Below, piece after piece: positions 8,281 to 17,320 of a stretch of DNA of 47,563 nt; position 1 is the first letter of the stretch, and every line of letters begins with the position of its first letter. The stretch spans positions 1 through 47,563 of the forward strand of contig MPMZ01000019.1 of assembly GCA_002238765.1 (NCBI GenBank). The letters run 5' to 3'. The translations under genes and the position numbers were made by a program. The notes beneath the pieces are model-generated. The model had not been told where the DNA came from and did no database searches. It saw only the letters and a program-made list of their open reading frames with translations. The DNA is from Nitrospira sp. bin75. Its GTDB lineage: Bacteria; Nitrospirota; Nitrospiria; Nitrospirales; UBA8639.

Positions 8281-9312
8281 TCATTCTCCAAACGTTTCTG
8301 CAATCCGGTCCGGGGTCACGAGCCCCTGCTCCGTAATGATCCCCGTCACATACTTGGCGGGAGTCACGTCAAAAGCCGGGTTAAAGACTGTCACGCCTTT
8401 TGGGGCAATCCATGCTTCCCCGTTAATAGTGGTCACTTCATGACCTGGGCGTTCTTCAATAGGGATGGTGGCACCGGATGGCGTTGAAAGGTCTATGGTA
8501 GAAGAAGGAGCCGCCACGTAAAAGGGGATGTTATGGGCCTTGGCGAGGACGGCAACGGCATACGTCCCGATTTTGTTTGCCACGTCTCCGTTGGCGGCAA
8601 TCCGGTCGGCACCCACGACGCACAGATCAATTTTGCCCTGCTGCATGACGACCCCGGACATGCTATCCGTGATGAGAGTCACGGGAATGCCGTCTTCCAT
8701 CAGCTCCCACGCCGTCAACCGGGCACCTTGAAGGACAGGCCGGGTTTCATTCACAAAGATGTGCACCGCTTTCCCCTGCTCTGACGCCGCCCGGACCACA
8801 CCCAAGGCCGTACCATATCCGGCGGTCGCCAAGGCCCCTGCATTGCAATGCGTTAAGACGTGGGCCCCGTCATGGATCAGGTGGGCTCCTTTTTGGCCCA
8901 TCGCCTTACACATGGCAACGTCTTCCCGTTGAATCGCCAACGCTTCTTGCACGAGTCGAGATTGGATCTCAGGCACCACGTGCCCACGGTTCGCCTGCAA
9001 CACGTCTTTCATACGCGTAATCGCCCAAAAAAGATTCACGGCGGTCGGTCGCGTCGCAGCTAAGCGATCGCATATCGCCAGAACTTTGCGTTCAAACGTC
9101 GGGACATCGGTGTCAAGGACGGATTGCGCTCCCAACGCGACTCCCATGGCTGCGGTCACGCCAATGGCCGGCGCTCCTCGAACTTTCAACTCTTGAATGG
9201 CAACTGCCACTGCGTCGACGTGTGTGCACTCGAGGAGTTCAGTACGACCGGGCAACTGACTTTGATCCAGGAGCCGCACTACTCCTTCTTTCCATTCTAT
9301 GGTGGGGATCAT
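8281..9312 (-). CDS. mtnA: S-methyl-5-thioribose-1-phosphate isomerase
   Basis: This enzyme of the methionine salvage pathway converts methylthioribose-1-phosphate to methylthioribulose-1-phosphate. The 343-residue length is normal. Diagnostic segments are TIEWKEG at the N-terminus, [17 protein letters not shown], the catalytic Cys in [18 protein letters not shown], and the catalytic Asp in [19 protein letters not shown]. The relatives are eIF2B-alpha-like proteins, but the active-site Cys and Asp identify the isomerase. I prefer the ATG at 9312; a TTG two codons upstream (9318) is possible. It starts 49 bases after rtcB on the same strand. No other salvage gene is nearby. Confidence 0.93.
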   Translation of the reverse strand: MIPTIEWKEGVVRLLDQSQLPGRTELLECTHVDAVAVAIQELKVRGAPAIGVTAAMGVALGAQSVLDTDVPTFERKVLAICDRLAATRPTAVNLFWAITRMKDVLQANRGHVVPEIQSRLVQEALAIQREDVAMCKAMGQKGAHLIHDGAHVLTHCNAGALATAGYGTALGVVRAASEQGKAVHIFVNETRPVLQGARLTAWELMEDGIPVTLITDSMSGVVMQQGKIDLCVVGADRIAANGDVANKIGTYAVAVLAKAHNIPFYVAAPSSTIDLSTPSGATIPIEERPGHEVTTINGEAWIAPKGVTVFNPAFDVTPAKYVTGIITEQGLVTPDRIAETFGE

Positions 9313-9361
9313 TTCCAAGACCCGCTATTGATTGCTCGCTCCACGTCCGATTGCAAGTCTT

Positions 9362-10813
9362 TTATCCTTTGATGTTCCCTATCGGGAGCAGTTCAGCCAC
9401 TTTTCTCGTGATGCCGGCAGTATCCACCGATTCCACGACGTCGGCAATATTCTTATACGCGATTCCTGCTTCTTCGGCCAATCCAGACATCGACACCGCT
9501 TTTACAAGGATACCCCGTTCTGCCATGCTTCGCTGAAGGGTTGCCCCGTGGACCGTTCTTTTTGCTTGAGCCCGGGACATCGTCCGGCCGGCGCCGTGCA
9601 TCGTAGACCCGAAGGATTCCGTATTGGCCTTCTCCGTACCCACCAATATATACGACCCCGTTTCCATGGAACCTCCGCAGATCACCGGTTGGCCGGTTTT
9701 TCGGAATGATTCCGGCACATCGGGACTGCCCGGGCCAAATGCCCGTGTCGCGCCTTTCCGATGCACCAGGAAATCCTGCTTTTCATAACGTTCAACTTTT
9801 GCGATGTTATGAGCCACGTCATAAATTTGGCGCATGCCGAGTTCTTCAGGAGATTCCCGAAACACCGTGCGAAAGGCTTCGCGGATTTGGTGGGTGATAA
9901 TCTGCCGATTGGCAAAGGCCGTGTTTGCCGCACAGTTCATCGCCGCGAAATAGTGCTGCCCCTCCTGTGACTGATACGGCGCACAGGCCAATTGCTGATC
10001 CTTCACGGTGATGCCGTAGCGTTTCATGGCCTTTTCAAAAATCCGCACGTAATCGGTGCCGACCTGGTGCCCAAGGCCTCGAGACCCACAATGGACCATA
10101 ATCACAATCTGGTCATGTCCGTGAATGCCGAATTGTTCAGCCGCGTGCCGATCGTAAATGCGGTCATTCCGGACAACCTGGACTTCAAGGTAATGATTTC
10201 CTGATCCCAACGTGCCCAATTGTGCCATTCCCCGTTGGCATGCCTGTTCAGAAACATGCTCAGGGTCGGCTCCCGCCAGACATCCCTCCTCTTCCGTATG
10301 GGTGAGGTCACTGTCCCATCCATACCCTTGGTCCACGCTCCATCTTGCTCCTTTCCGCATCACTTCCTGAAGGCCCCGACGGGACAGCTTCACGAAGCCC
10401 TTCGAACCGACTCCGGCCGGAACCGTCCGAAACAACTCCGTCATCAGGGCATCCAGCCGCGGTTTCACGTCGGACAGGGTCAGGTCCGTACGGATCAGCC
10501 GCATACCGCAATTGATATCATAGCCTACGCCTCCCGGAGAAATAATGCCGTGCCCGATATCAAAAGCGGCAACGCCCCCGATGGGGAATCCATACCCCCA
10601 ATGTCCGTCCGGCATACACAGGGCATACCGCTGAATACCCGGCAAACATGACACGTTTGTCACTTGCTCAAACACCCCCGCATCCATTGCACGGAGAATC
10701 TTCTCCGTCCCATAAATTCTGGCGGGAACCAGCATCCCCGGCTTTTCGGTCTTGGGAATTTCCCATATGACGTCGGTAAGCCGATTGACGTTCATTGAGG
10801 TGACGAGTTTCAT
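9362..10813 (-). CDS. rtcB: RNA-splicing ligase RtcB
   Basis: RtcB joins 2',3'-cyclic phosphate or 3'-phosphate RNA ends to 5'-OH ends using GTP and Mn2+. The 483-residue protein has the family signatures. PDGHWGYGFPIGG lies near residue 69, and the metal motif GGVGYDINCGMR near 94-105 includes the metal-binding Asp99 and Cys102. HCGSRGLGHQVG follows, and the GMP-accepting His is in MHGAGRTMSR (His406). The start is an ATG at 10813. It follows the archease gene by 82 bases; archease speeds RtcB turnover, so the pair forms a complete RNA-repair module. Cotranscription with mtnA is likely. Confidence 0.95.
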   Translation of the reverse strand: MKLVTSMNVNRLTDVIWEIPKTEKPGMLVPARIYGTEKILRAMDAGVFEQVTNVSCLPGIQRYALCMPDGHWGYGFPIGGVAAFDIGHGIISPGGVGYDINCGMRLIRTDLTLSDVKPRLDALMTELFRTVPAGVGSKGFVKLSRRGLQEVMRKGARWSVDQGYGWDSDLTHTEEEGCLAGADPEHVSEQACQRGMAQLGTLGSGNHYLEVQVVRNDRIYDRHAAEQFGIHGHDQIVIMVHCGSRGLGHQVGTDYVRIFEKAMKRYGITVKDQQLACAPYQSQEGQHYFAAMNCAANTAFANRQIITHQIREAFRTVFRESPEELGMRQIYDVAHNIAKVERYEKQDFLVHRKGATRAFGPGSPDVPESFRKTGQPVICGGSMETGSYILVGTEKANTESFGSTMHGAGRTMSRAQAKRTVHGATLQRSMAERGILVKAVSMSGLAEEAGIAYKNIADVVESVDTAGITRKVAELLPIGNIKG

Positions 10814-10895
10814 ATTTTAAATATTCAACCGCTACTTCGGGGGAACCTTCCAGCTATTCATGAGAACGGGAGTCTGACAATGTCATTGTACAATC

Positions 10896-11336
10896 TCACA
10901 CGTCCAAAACGACATGGGCATACCACGTCCCCTCTTTTTGTCCGACTTCATATAAATGTTTGGTTACCGCCTTGACGTCCGTTCGTAAATCCTGTCGGGT
11001 CGCATCAACCGCATCCCCGATGAGTGCGGCATCGAGATGCCACAGGTTCTTCTCCGAATCATGGCTCACCGTGGCACGGATGTCATGAAACACAACCCCA
11101 TGCGTGTCCTTGATAAACACGATGGTGTTCAGCCATTCGAAGAGCAAATCCCCCAGTTCAATTTCGGAAAGCCGAAATTCCTGCGTCCATTTCGTCTTCA
11201 CGCTCAGGGGGTCAGCCATTGCTTCGATCACGGCCAGTGCCGCTGCCGCAAACAACTCTGACACCGAATCGGCGGTGGCTTCGAAAGCAAGGTCGCCGAG
11301 GACGATCTCATCGCGAAACCGGTGTGTGTTGGCCAT
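10896..11336 (-). CDS. archease (RtcB activator)
   Basis: The 146-residue archease matches the usual family length. Diagnostic features are the HRFRDEI start, GDLAFEATADSVSELFAAAA (N-terminal helix region with acidic metal ligands), LLFEWLNTIVFI in the middle, and the C-terminal DVKAVTKHLYEV. Archeases help RtcB form the guanylated intermediate and allow multiple turnovers. The acidic residues that bind the activating metal are present (D15, D139 region by position). It lies directly upstream of rtcB on the same strand, which supports the assignment. Start ATG at 11336. Confidence 0.92.
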   Translation of the reverse strand: MANTHRFRDEIVLGDLAFEATADSVSELFAAAALAVIEAMADPLSVKTKWTQEFRLSEIELGDLLFEWLNTIVFIKDTHGVVFHDIRATVSHDSEKNLWHLDAALIGDAVDATRQDLRTDVKAVTKHLYEVGQKEGTWYAHVVLDV

Positions 11337-11470
11337 ATTATCTACCGATGAAAATTAAAACATTCCTTTCTGCTTTTCAGCTTTTTGGTATGAACGAAGG
11401 CAGGGAAACGGCGGAAAGGCCTGTTATCGAATGACCGGAAGGGGGCGTCATGCGAATACGATGCCAATGC

Positions 11471-14400
11471 TCAGTAACTATCCATGGACGTATCTCCGGA
11501 CTCTTGCTCTTTGAAATTTTCCGACTGCGAGCCGGGTGTTTCATCTTCCTCCGGGAACAACATTTTGTGTGGCAAAGTGAGCGCATTTTTCAGAACAGAC
11601 AGTGCAAATTTCGCAAATCCCGTCAAGCCGGATGCCACGGATTCCACGGCCAGCGGCTCGATCGTTGGAGCATGAAGCGGCCCCTTGACCGAAAACATGG
11701 CCAAGTCGACCCCTCGTTCGTCATCGTCAAGCAACAGATGCACCAATGGAATTTTCTGTAGAAGGTCAAAATATGGCCCTAAAGGACTGGCTGCCGTCAC
11801 GACGTCCAACTCATTTTTCATCAGGTCGTACTGGCCCGCAGCCGTCATTTTCAAGATCGGTCCGTCCATGACAATGTCTTTTGAAACGACACGGCCATCG
11901 GCTACGGAAAAGGTTCCAGCTTGCCAGTCAAACGGATACCCGTCTCTTTCAAGGTCAACCGTCCCCTGCAACATACTCGGCAGGTTCATGAGGGCCAATA
12001 TTTTCGGAATCACAACGCCTCTTTTGATACGGCCATCCACGATTGAGAATTTCAGCGTTCCTTTGAGAGTCGGAAGCACGCCGCGAGGATTCTTGCCATG
12101 TCCTTGCAGTGTGCCTTCGGCGGACATCAGACCTGTCATGAATCGGTTGCGCGTCTGAAGCGCTTCCTCATCAAAAAAAGTTCGTTGCAGGGTCAACAGA
12201 GGAATCGACTTGACCTGAAACCACGTCTTCATCGTGGCAGGTTGTTGAACGGGCAGATGGACGAACAGGCCTCCTTGAATGGTCCCGTCGTCGGTTTTTC
12301 CCCGAATGCGATCAAGGTGGATTCTCCCGTTCTCGATTCGCAATTGACCGGATAATTTTCGAACGTTCAAGTTGCGGTACGACACTTGATCGAACCTCAA
12401 CGTCCCGATCACATGAGCTGTGTTGGCGATGCGTTCCAAAACCTCTCGAAGGGGAGACGTTTGTTTTTTTGGTAGCAGAAGACCGATATTGAATCGAGGC
12501 GAAGTCAGTACCAGTTTCATTCTCGGCTTGCTGTCCCATGTGCGGATGATTCCCGTGGCTTGAGCCTGGCTTTCCTCTAGATTCCATCGAAGCTGCTTTA
12601 ATTGGGCGGTATGTCCATTCAGTTTCACCTGAAGCGTTACCTGGGACATTGGTGACTTGACGCCTTCCAGTTTGATAACTCCATTCGTTAACGCCACCTG
12701 TCCTGATTTGCTCCATGATTTCCAATCGTTTCCCGTTCCCCGAAGATGGACGTACCCCTCCATGGTCCCGGAGGAAATCGTCCCATCAAATAATTCAAGC
12801 TCCGGCGGCAGTGACTCGAAGAGTATGGGCTCAGCCTTTAGCGAGACATTGAAGGTCAACGTTTGGGCGTAATCAACCTCTCCCTGTCCCGCGAAGCGGA
12901 CGGAGGGAAGAGTCAGGATCATGCGTTCAAACGTGAATCGACGATGGTTGCCCACCTGAACGTGAAAATCCAGACTGCCGGCAAGGGTCTGGGGTTTGTA
13001 CAGGATACCCGGCAGAAGAAGTTCCAATCCCTGAAGAGCCATTCTGCCTCGCAAGGTAGGATTTTCCAGGTTGCCGGCAACCATGATGAGGTAATCCGTC
13101 TTGCCCGAAACGATCTGTTGTACTGAACGGGCTTGCTTGGGAAAGAGATCAAATACATCGATGTCACTGAGAAGACCATGAATTTTCACGTCCTCAAGGT
13201 ACGGTTGTTCTTCAAACGTGATGTTTCCTTCGATATGAAAACTACTTTGTCCGTAGAGCCCCATGACATGCTCAAAGCGAAGGTGCTGTTCGGAAAAGGC
13301 AAGAACCCCCTCGACTTGGGTTAAAGGGGCCCGCAATCCGGGAAGTTGCAGGACGACCCGTTCAGGACGATACTCGGCACCCTGAAACGTTATGGCTTGA
13401 GGACCCTTGAGCGGTCCGGCGAATCGTACCGTCAGCAAGCCACTCCCCGCCTTGCCTTGCAACGTTTGTAGTGGGTGTCGCGGAACGTTCCACTCAAGCA
13501 GGGTTTGCATGAGACCGACCATCTTTTTTGAGGGAACGTTTCCTCCGAATTCCGTCGTTAACCAAAGCCCCTGTTCGGTAAACGCAATAGTCCCATCGCC
13601 TTGCGTCACGAGAATTTCCTCATAGAGGCCATGGAAATCCGATAGCCGAAGCTGATCGGGCTGGATATGAATGGTGCCTGCGATTTCCTCGGCTCTGCCA
13701 AGCTTGGGTCCCAAGTCGAGGAGTCCTTCCGAAAGCTGAAACTGTCCCGTGAGAGAATACCCGGCTTCTTGGCGGGCGGATCCGGTCAACGTTGCTGAAA
13801 CCGCTTGGATTTTTCCGCTGATGGTTTGATGATGAAGGGCATCATACAGTTCGGGCGGGACAAGTTCTTTGGGGAGTAATTGCGGCAGGTGCTGAATGGC
13901 TACGGGGGCACTCGTCCATTGGCTGGAGAAGGTAGGAGGCTCAGATCGCAATAAACCCGTCACGCTCACCTCTGCCTTGAGGTCAATACTGTCCGTGAGA
14001 ACCACGAGATCGGATATGACCAAATCATATCCCTGAAGACCCGGGGCAAAATGAACGTACCCTTGGGCCTGGGTCCGCCCTTGCAACCCTACCGGCACTT
14101 CACGCACGTCAAAAAACTCCGCGAGTTGAAGAAGCGTTTGCCGATCAAGTTCCATACGAGTGTGCAGATCGAATTGAGGGAGGGCTGTGCGCCGCGTTGC
14201 TGATTCGACCCCGAGAAATCCGCCGATATGTTGAAGTGTCCCGTAGGACGAGATCACTGATCCCGCGCCTTGATCGGACAGTCGAGCGGAAAGAAACATT
14301 TCGGTGGTGCCATCCAATACCAATTGCTCCACTTGCAACTCCACTTCTTCCGCGTGGACGACAAGCGCGGACTCGCGGCGATACCGATCCTCAAAATGGA

Positions 14401-14863
14401 CTGATCCGTTCGTTAATGTTAAGGAACGGCCAGAAAGCCAAGTTCCTATCCCAACCTGACCGGCTGCGTCTGGTTGAAAAATATCCCGGTAGTTCCATTG
14501 CCCGTTTTCATTTCGTTCGAGATCAAGATAGGCATCTTCTATAAGCAAGGCATTTGGCATAAGTGTCTGTTGCATCAACGACAAAACATTTAAATCCAGT
14601 TGAATGTGCGAGGCCTGAAAAATCGGCGTGCCCTGCCTTGGGTCATTGACACTGACGTCCGTCAGGTCCACTTGTGGATACGGCAAAAACCTGACCTGCA
14701 TGTCTTCGATCACGACGTGATCTCCCAAGGATCCGGCGATGAGATCACGAGCCATGCGTTGCAAATCTTCCACGTGGAACGTCGCAACGTACACGACACC
14801 CGCAACACAAAGGATGAAGACAAGAAACAGGCTGGAAATCAGACGCTTACGCTTGGCAGTCAT
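11471..14863 (-). CDS. AsmA-family / AsmA-like envelope protein
   Basis: The 1130-residue protein has a short basic N-terminus, one membrane helix (LISSLFLVFILCVAGVVYVA, residues 8-27), then a long beta-rich body. This is the layout of AsmA/TamB-like bridge proteins, which form extended beta grooves between the inner and outer membranes and help lipid transport or outer-membrane protein homeostasis. The segment DHVVIEDMQVRFLPYPQVDL after the helix resembles the AsmA N-terminal repeat. A C-terminal GTLKFSIVDGRIKRGVV and FDWQAGTFSVADGRV are typical AsmA C-domain phrases. It ends in a short acidic tail. The same-strand archease gene starts 134 bases downstream, and promoter sharing is uncertain. 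Confidence 0.82.
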   Translation of the reverse strand: MTAKRKRLISSLFLVFILCVAGVVYVATFHVEDLQRMARDLIAGSLGDHVVIEDMQVRFLPYPQVDLTDVSVNDPRQGTPIFQASHIQLDLNVLSLMQQTLMPNALLIEDAYLDLERNENGQWNYRDIFQPDAAGQVGIGTWLSGRSLTLTNGSVHFEDRYRRESALVVHAEEVELQVEQLVLDGTTEMFLSARLSDQGAGSVISSYGTLQHIGGFLGVESATRRTALPQFDLHTRMELDRQTLLQLAEFFDVREVPVGLQGRTQAQGYVHFAPGLQGYDLVISDLVVLTDSIDLKAEVSVTGLLRSEPPTFSSQWTSAPVAIQHLPQLLPKELVPPELYDALHHQTISGKIQAVSATLTGSARQEAGYSLTGQFQLSEGLLDLGPKLGRAEEIAGTIHIQPDQLRLSDFHGLYEEILVTQGDGTIAFTEQGLWLTTEFGGNVPSKKMVGLMQTLLEWNVPRHPLQTLQGKAGSGLLTVRFAGPLKGPQAITFQGAEYRPERVVLQLPGLRAPLTQVEGVLAFSEQHLRFEHVMGLYGQSSFHIEGNITFEEQPYLEDVKIHGLLSDIDVFDLFPKQARSVQQIVSGKTDYLIMVAGNLENPTLRGRMALQGLELLLPGILYKPQTLAGSLDFHVQVGNHRRFTFERMILTLPSVRFAGQGEVDYAQTLTFNVSLKAEPILFESLPPELELFDGTISSGTMEGYVHLRGTGNDWKSWSKSGQVALTNGVIKLEGVKSPMSQVTLQVKLNGHTAQLKQLRWNLEESQAQATGIIRTWDSKPRMKLVLTSPRFNIGLLLPKKQTSPLREVLERIANTAHVIGTLRFDQVSYRNLNVRKLSGQLRIENGRIHLDRIRGKTDDGTIQGGLFVHLPVQQPATMKTWFQVKSIPLLTLQRTFFDEEALQTRNRFMTGLMSAEGTLQGHGKNPRGVLPTLKGTLKFSIVDGRIKRGVVIPKILALMNLPSMLQGTVDLERDGYPFDWQAGTFSVADGRVVSKDIVMDGPILKMTAAGQYDLMKNELDVVTAASPLGPYFDLLQKIPLVHLLLDDDERGVDLAMFSVKGPLHAPTIEPLAVESVASGLTGFAKFALSVLKNALTLPHKMLFPEEDETPGSQSENFKEQESGDTSMDSY

Positions 14864-15019
14864 GTGTGTATGTTCGGCTGACTCTCTGGGCCCGCATGTA
14901 TCCCGGGGTGAACCAATTGGCGTTTACGTACAGGTAAGACTTGGTCTCACGCCTCGTCACGTGAGGGTTTTCTTGACAGTCTGCGACTTTCGCCTTATGG
15001 TCCTCTCCCATTCTAGCGA

Positions 15020-15943
15020 ATGTTGACTCGTTATTCTATCGACAGTTCACGGGCCATGAGATCAACTGCTCGAACAACGTTGCCCCTCCAATCTTCATAC
15101 AGATATCTGCTCGTGACGCCAGCCTTAGCCCGCACACTGCTGAAATGCTATGATTACCCTCATCCCCTGACTCCTCATACCATGATCAGAGGATACGACA
15201 AGGCGCATGCCTTTCGAACGGCGAAGATGTGTGCGGTCGTGGCCCAGCACCTCTCGTACGACCAATCACGGGTTCGTCAATTTCAGATCGCCTGCCTGCT
15301 CCATGATTTGGGAAGAGCCGGGCTTGACCGGCAGCTTTTCGGCAAAATATGGTCTTGGGCGCGCAACAACAATATTCCGACGAGACCCGCCGAATGGCGA
15401 TTGAGACATCCTCGCACGAGTTACGGCAGAGAGACCGAAGCGTTCGTGAAAGCCTATCGACAGGCCTTGGCCGAAGATGGTGTGCCGCTCACGAAATGGG
15501 CGTGCGAGCAAATTGAAATGCGTTTGGGATTTGCGCGCCGCCATCGCCGGCAACTCAAAAGGGTGAAACCCGTGCTGGAAAGCCTGAATATTCGGTGGTT
15601 GCCGTGGATGGAACAGGTGACGTTATATTATTATTACCCTGAAAAACTGGCGCGGTCTCCGGTATGGGTCAGGGAACTCGGGGAAATTCTTGTCGCTTGC
15701 GAACAACTGGAAGCCTACAGCAATCGTCGACGAGGCACCGATTACTATGCGCGCTCCAAAGAAAGCTTTCGTGAGGCCTTTCGCTACCTTGACTCATTGA
15801 AACGGCAAGGCCGATTACGAGCAACGGTGGTCAAGGCCGTTCGACAAATGACCGCCTCCGGGATTTTCGATTCCATCCTCAAAGCGGCCCGAGGTAGGAT
15901 CTTATCACGACACGATCAACAATTTCTTCGATCCCTCAAATAA
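15020..15943 (+). CDS. HD-domain phosphohydrolase
   Basis: The 307-residue protein has an HD metal-binding core. AHAFRTAKM carries the first His (H63), and CLLHDLGRAGL is the namesake His-Asp pair (H95, D96). Further helices carry HRRQLKRVK and a late VACEQLEAYSNRRRG with an Asp/Glu pattern that may complete the metal site. HD proteins hydrolyse nucleotides or cyclic nucleotides. The GYP extension of c-di-GMP phosphodiesterases is not visible, so the substrate is open. The ATG at 15020 lacks a strong ribosome-binding site and a start 12 codons later is possible. The yjbQ-family gene begins 10 bases after the stop, pointing to one operon. Confidence 0.75.
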   Translation: MLTRYSIDSSRAMRSTARTTLPLQSSYRYLLVTPALARTLLKCYDYPHPLTPHTMIRGYDKAHAFRTAKMCAVVAQHLSYDQSRVRQFQIACLLHDLGRAGLDRQLFGKIWSWARNNNIPTRPAEWRLRHPRTSYGRETEAFVKAYRQALAEDGVPLTKWACEQIEMRLGFARRHRRQLKRVKPVLESLNIRWLPWMEQVTLYYYYPEKLARSPVWVRELGEILVACEQLEAYSNRRRGTDYYARSKESFREAFRYLDSLKRQGRLRATVVKAVRQMTASGIFDSILKAARGRILSRHDQQFLRSLK

Positions 15944-15953
15944 GCAAAGTCCG

Positions 15954-16376
15954 ATGCCTGTCAGCACTCACAATTTTTCGGTCATGATGCAAGGCCATTC
16001 GCAGATTGAAAACATCTCCGAGCCCGTTCGGCGGTTTCTTGCCTCCACGTCCATACAAGCCGGCCTTGTCACGATATTCGTGAAACATACGACCGCCTCG
16101 GTCCTGATCATCGAAGATGACCCCGGCTTACGCGCCGATACCAAAACCGTCTGGGACAGCCTGATTCCCGCAGACCCTGCTTGGCAACATAACACCGGAA
16201 ACCCCGGGGAAAACAACGGGCACAGTCATTTGCGAGGCCAAATCCAGGGACAATCGATCACCATTCCATTTGCCGACAATCAATTGCTTTTGGGGACCTG
16301 GCAGGAAATTGTCGTGCTCGATTTTGATACACGGGCGCGATCTCGAGAGATCATCGTTCAAGTCATGGGCGAGTGA
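15954..16376 (+). CDS. YjbQ/UPF0047 family protein
   Basis: The 140-residue protein is full length for the family. It carries the hallmark FVKHTTASVLIIEDDPGLRAD and the invariant GENNGHSHLR cluster, whose His and Glu residues bind a metal. A strand, GTWQEIVVLDFD, follows. Members trimerise. Some have weak thiamine-phosphate synthase activity that rescues thiE mutants, while the physiological role is debated. No thiamine genes or TPP riboswitch are visible here. It is tightly linked to the upstream HD gene (10-base gap). Confidence 0.9.
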   Translation: MPVSTHNFSVMMQGHSQIENISEPVRRFLASTSIQAGLVTIFVKHTTASVLIIEDDPGLRADTKTVWDSLIPADPAWQHNTGNPGENNGHSHLRGQIQGQSITIPFADNQLLLGTWQEIVVLDFDTRARSREIIVQVMGE

Positions 16377-16403
16377 GCCCGACATCACGTCCGTCTGCCC
16401 AGA

Positions 16404-16426
16404 CGAGCCGACTTTTTCCCGGCTCG
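16404..16426. other. short perfect stem-loop
   Basis: CGAGCCG (16404-16410) and CGGCTCG (16420-16426) form a seven-base stem with a nine-base loop containing five T. It lies between the yjbQ-family stop and the SYLF gene. Without a following T-run it is not a standard terminator; a weak attenuator or chance are equally possible. Confidence 0.3.
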
Positions 16427-16543
16427 AGAAGCGCGGGCTCCTCATTGGCCTTCAGGCTGCTTGATCTTTCTTGCTTTTTTTCGAAAATAAGAGACAATAG
16501 ATTAATAGGTCATTTCATTGCGATTTCACGGAGGGGAAAATCC

Positions 16544-17260
16544 ATGATACGGAAAAGCCAGTCCGACAACCGACGACACAAGAAACCGTTGTTCCTGTGG
16601 ATGACGGCTTTTCTTTTATGCTGTTGGACCCCTGCCTGGGCTGACGGCCTGGAAGAACAACAGCTCGTGGAACAAGCCAGGCACACCGTTGAAAGTTTTA
16701 TGGGCGATTCGAAGTTCACCTGGTTCCAGGATCACGTCAAGGAAGCCAAAGCCCTTGTGATTATTCCTCAACAATTGAAGGCTGCCTTCTTCCTTGGCGC
16801 GGATGGAGGAAGCGGGGTCCTGGTTGCGCGTGACAAACAGACGGGAGAGTGGAGCGAACCGGCCTTTTATGTTTTGGGGGGACTCAGTTTCGGAGCTCAA
16901 TTCGGTGGGGAAGCCTCGGAGGTCATCATCCTGGCCATGACCCAGGGGGCAGTCGAAAGGCTCTATGCCTCATCCTTTAAACTCGGCGGGGATCTCTCCT
17001 ATGCAGTCGGACCCCATGGAGGAGCCGGAGTCGAGGGCGCCACTTCGGCAAATTTGGACGCTGATTTTCTTTCGTTTTCCCGTTCAAGAGGAGTCTTTTT
17101 AGGCGTCTCATTGGAAGGATCGCTCATCTCTGTAGATAATGATGCCAATAAAGCTTATTACGGCAAAAAAGTTCGGCCCGTTGATATTCTCGTGACCAAA
17201 TCCGTCAAAAACGAGCATTCGTCCGGTCTTCGCCAAGCCATTATGACGGCCACCAAATAA
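16544..17260 (+). CDS. exported SYLF-domain (Ysc84-like) lipid-binding protein
   Basis: The start at 16544 is set by GGAGGGG eight bases upstream and by the resulting signal peptide (basic residues, then LFLWMTAFLLCCWTPAWADG). The open frame continues upstream over yjbQ sequence and should not be used. The 238-residue product has a SYLF domain: AKALVIIPQQLKAAFFLGADGGSGVLV, then GLSFGAQFGGEASEVIIL and DADFLSFSRSRGVFLGVSLEG. These proteins bind phospholipid or form beta-barrel-like lipid sheets; bacterial members are periplasmic with unknown role. Convergent with clpB. Confidence 0.88.
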   Translation: MIRKSQSDNRRHKKPLFLWMTAFLLCCWTPAWADGLEEQQLVEQARHTVESFMGDSKFTWFQDHVKEAKALVIIPQQLKAAFFLGADGGSGVLVARDKQTGEWSEPAFYVLGGLSFGAQFGGEASEVIILAMTQGAVERLYASSFKLGGDLSYAVGPHGGAGVEGATSANLDADFLSFSRSRGVFLGVSLEGSLISVDNDANKAYYGKKVRPVDILVTKSVKNEHSSGLRQAIMTATK

Positions 17261-17320
17261 GCAGCAACTCCACTGCTTGTATGAGAAAAAGCCCACGGGC
17301 CGATCGGGACGGAGGCACGC

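Noticed and set aside
15954-16376. Thiamine-linked riboswitch near the yjbQ-family gene
   Set aside because: The gene starts 10 bases after the HD gene, leaving no room for a leader, and no TPP-type conserved core was seen.
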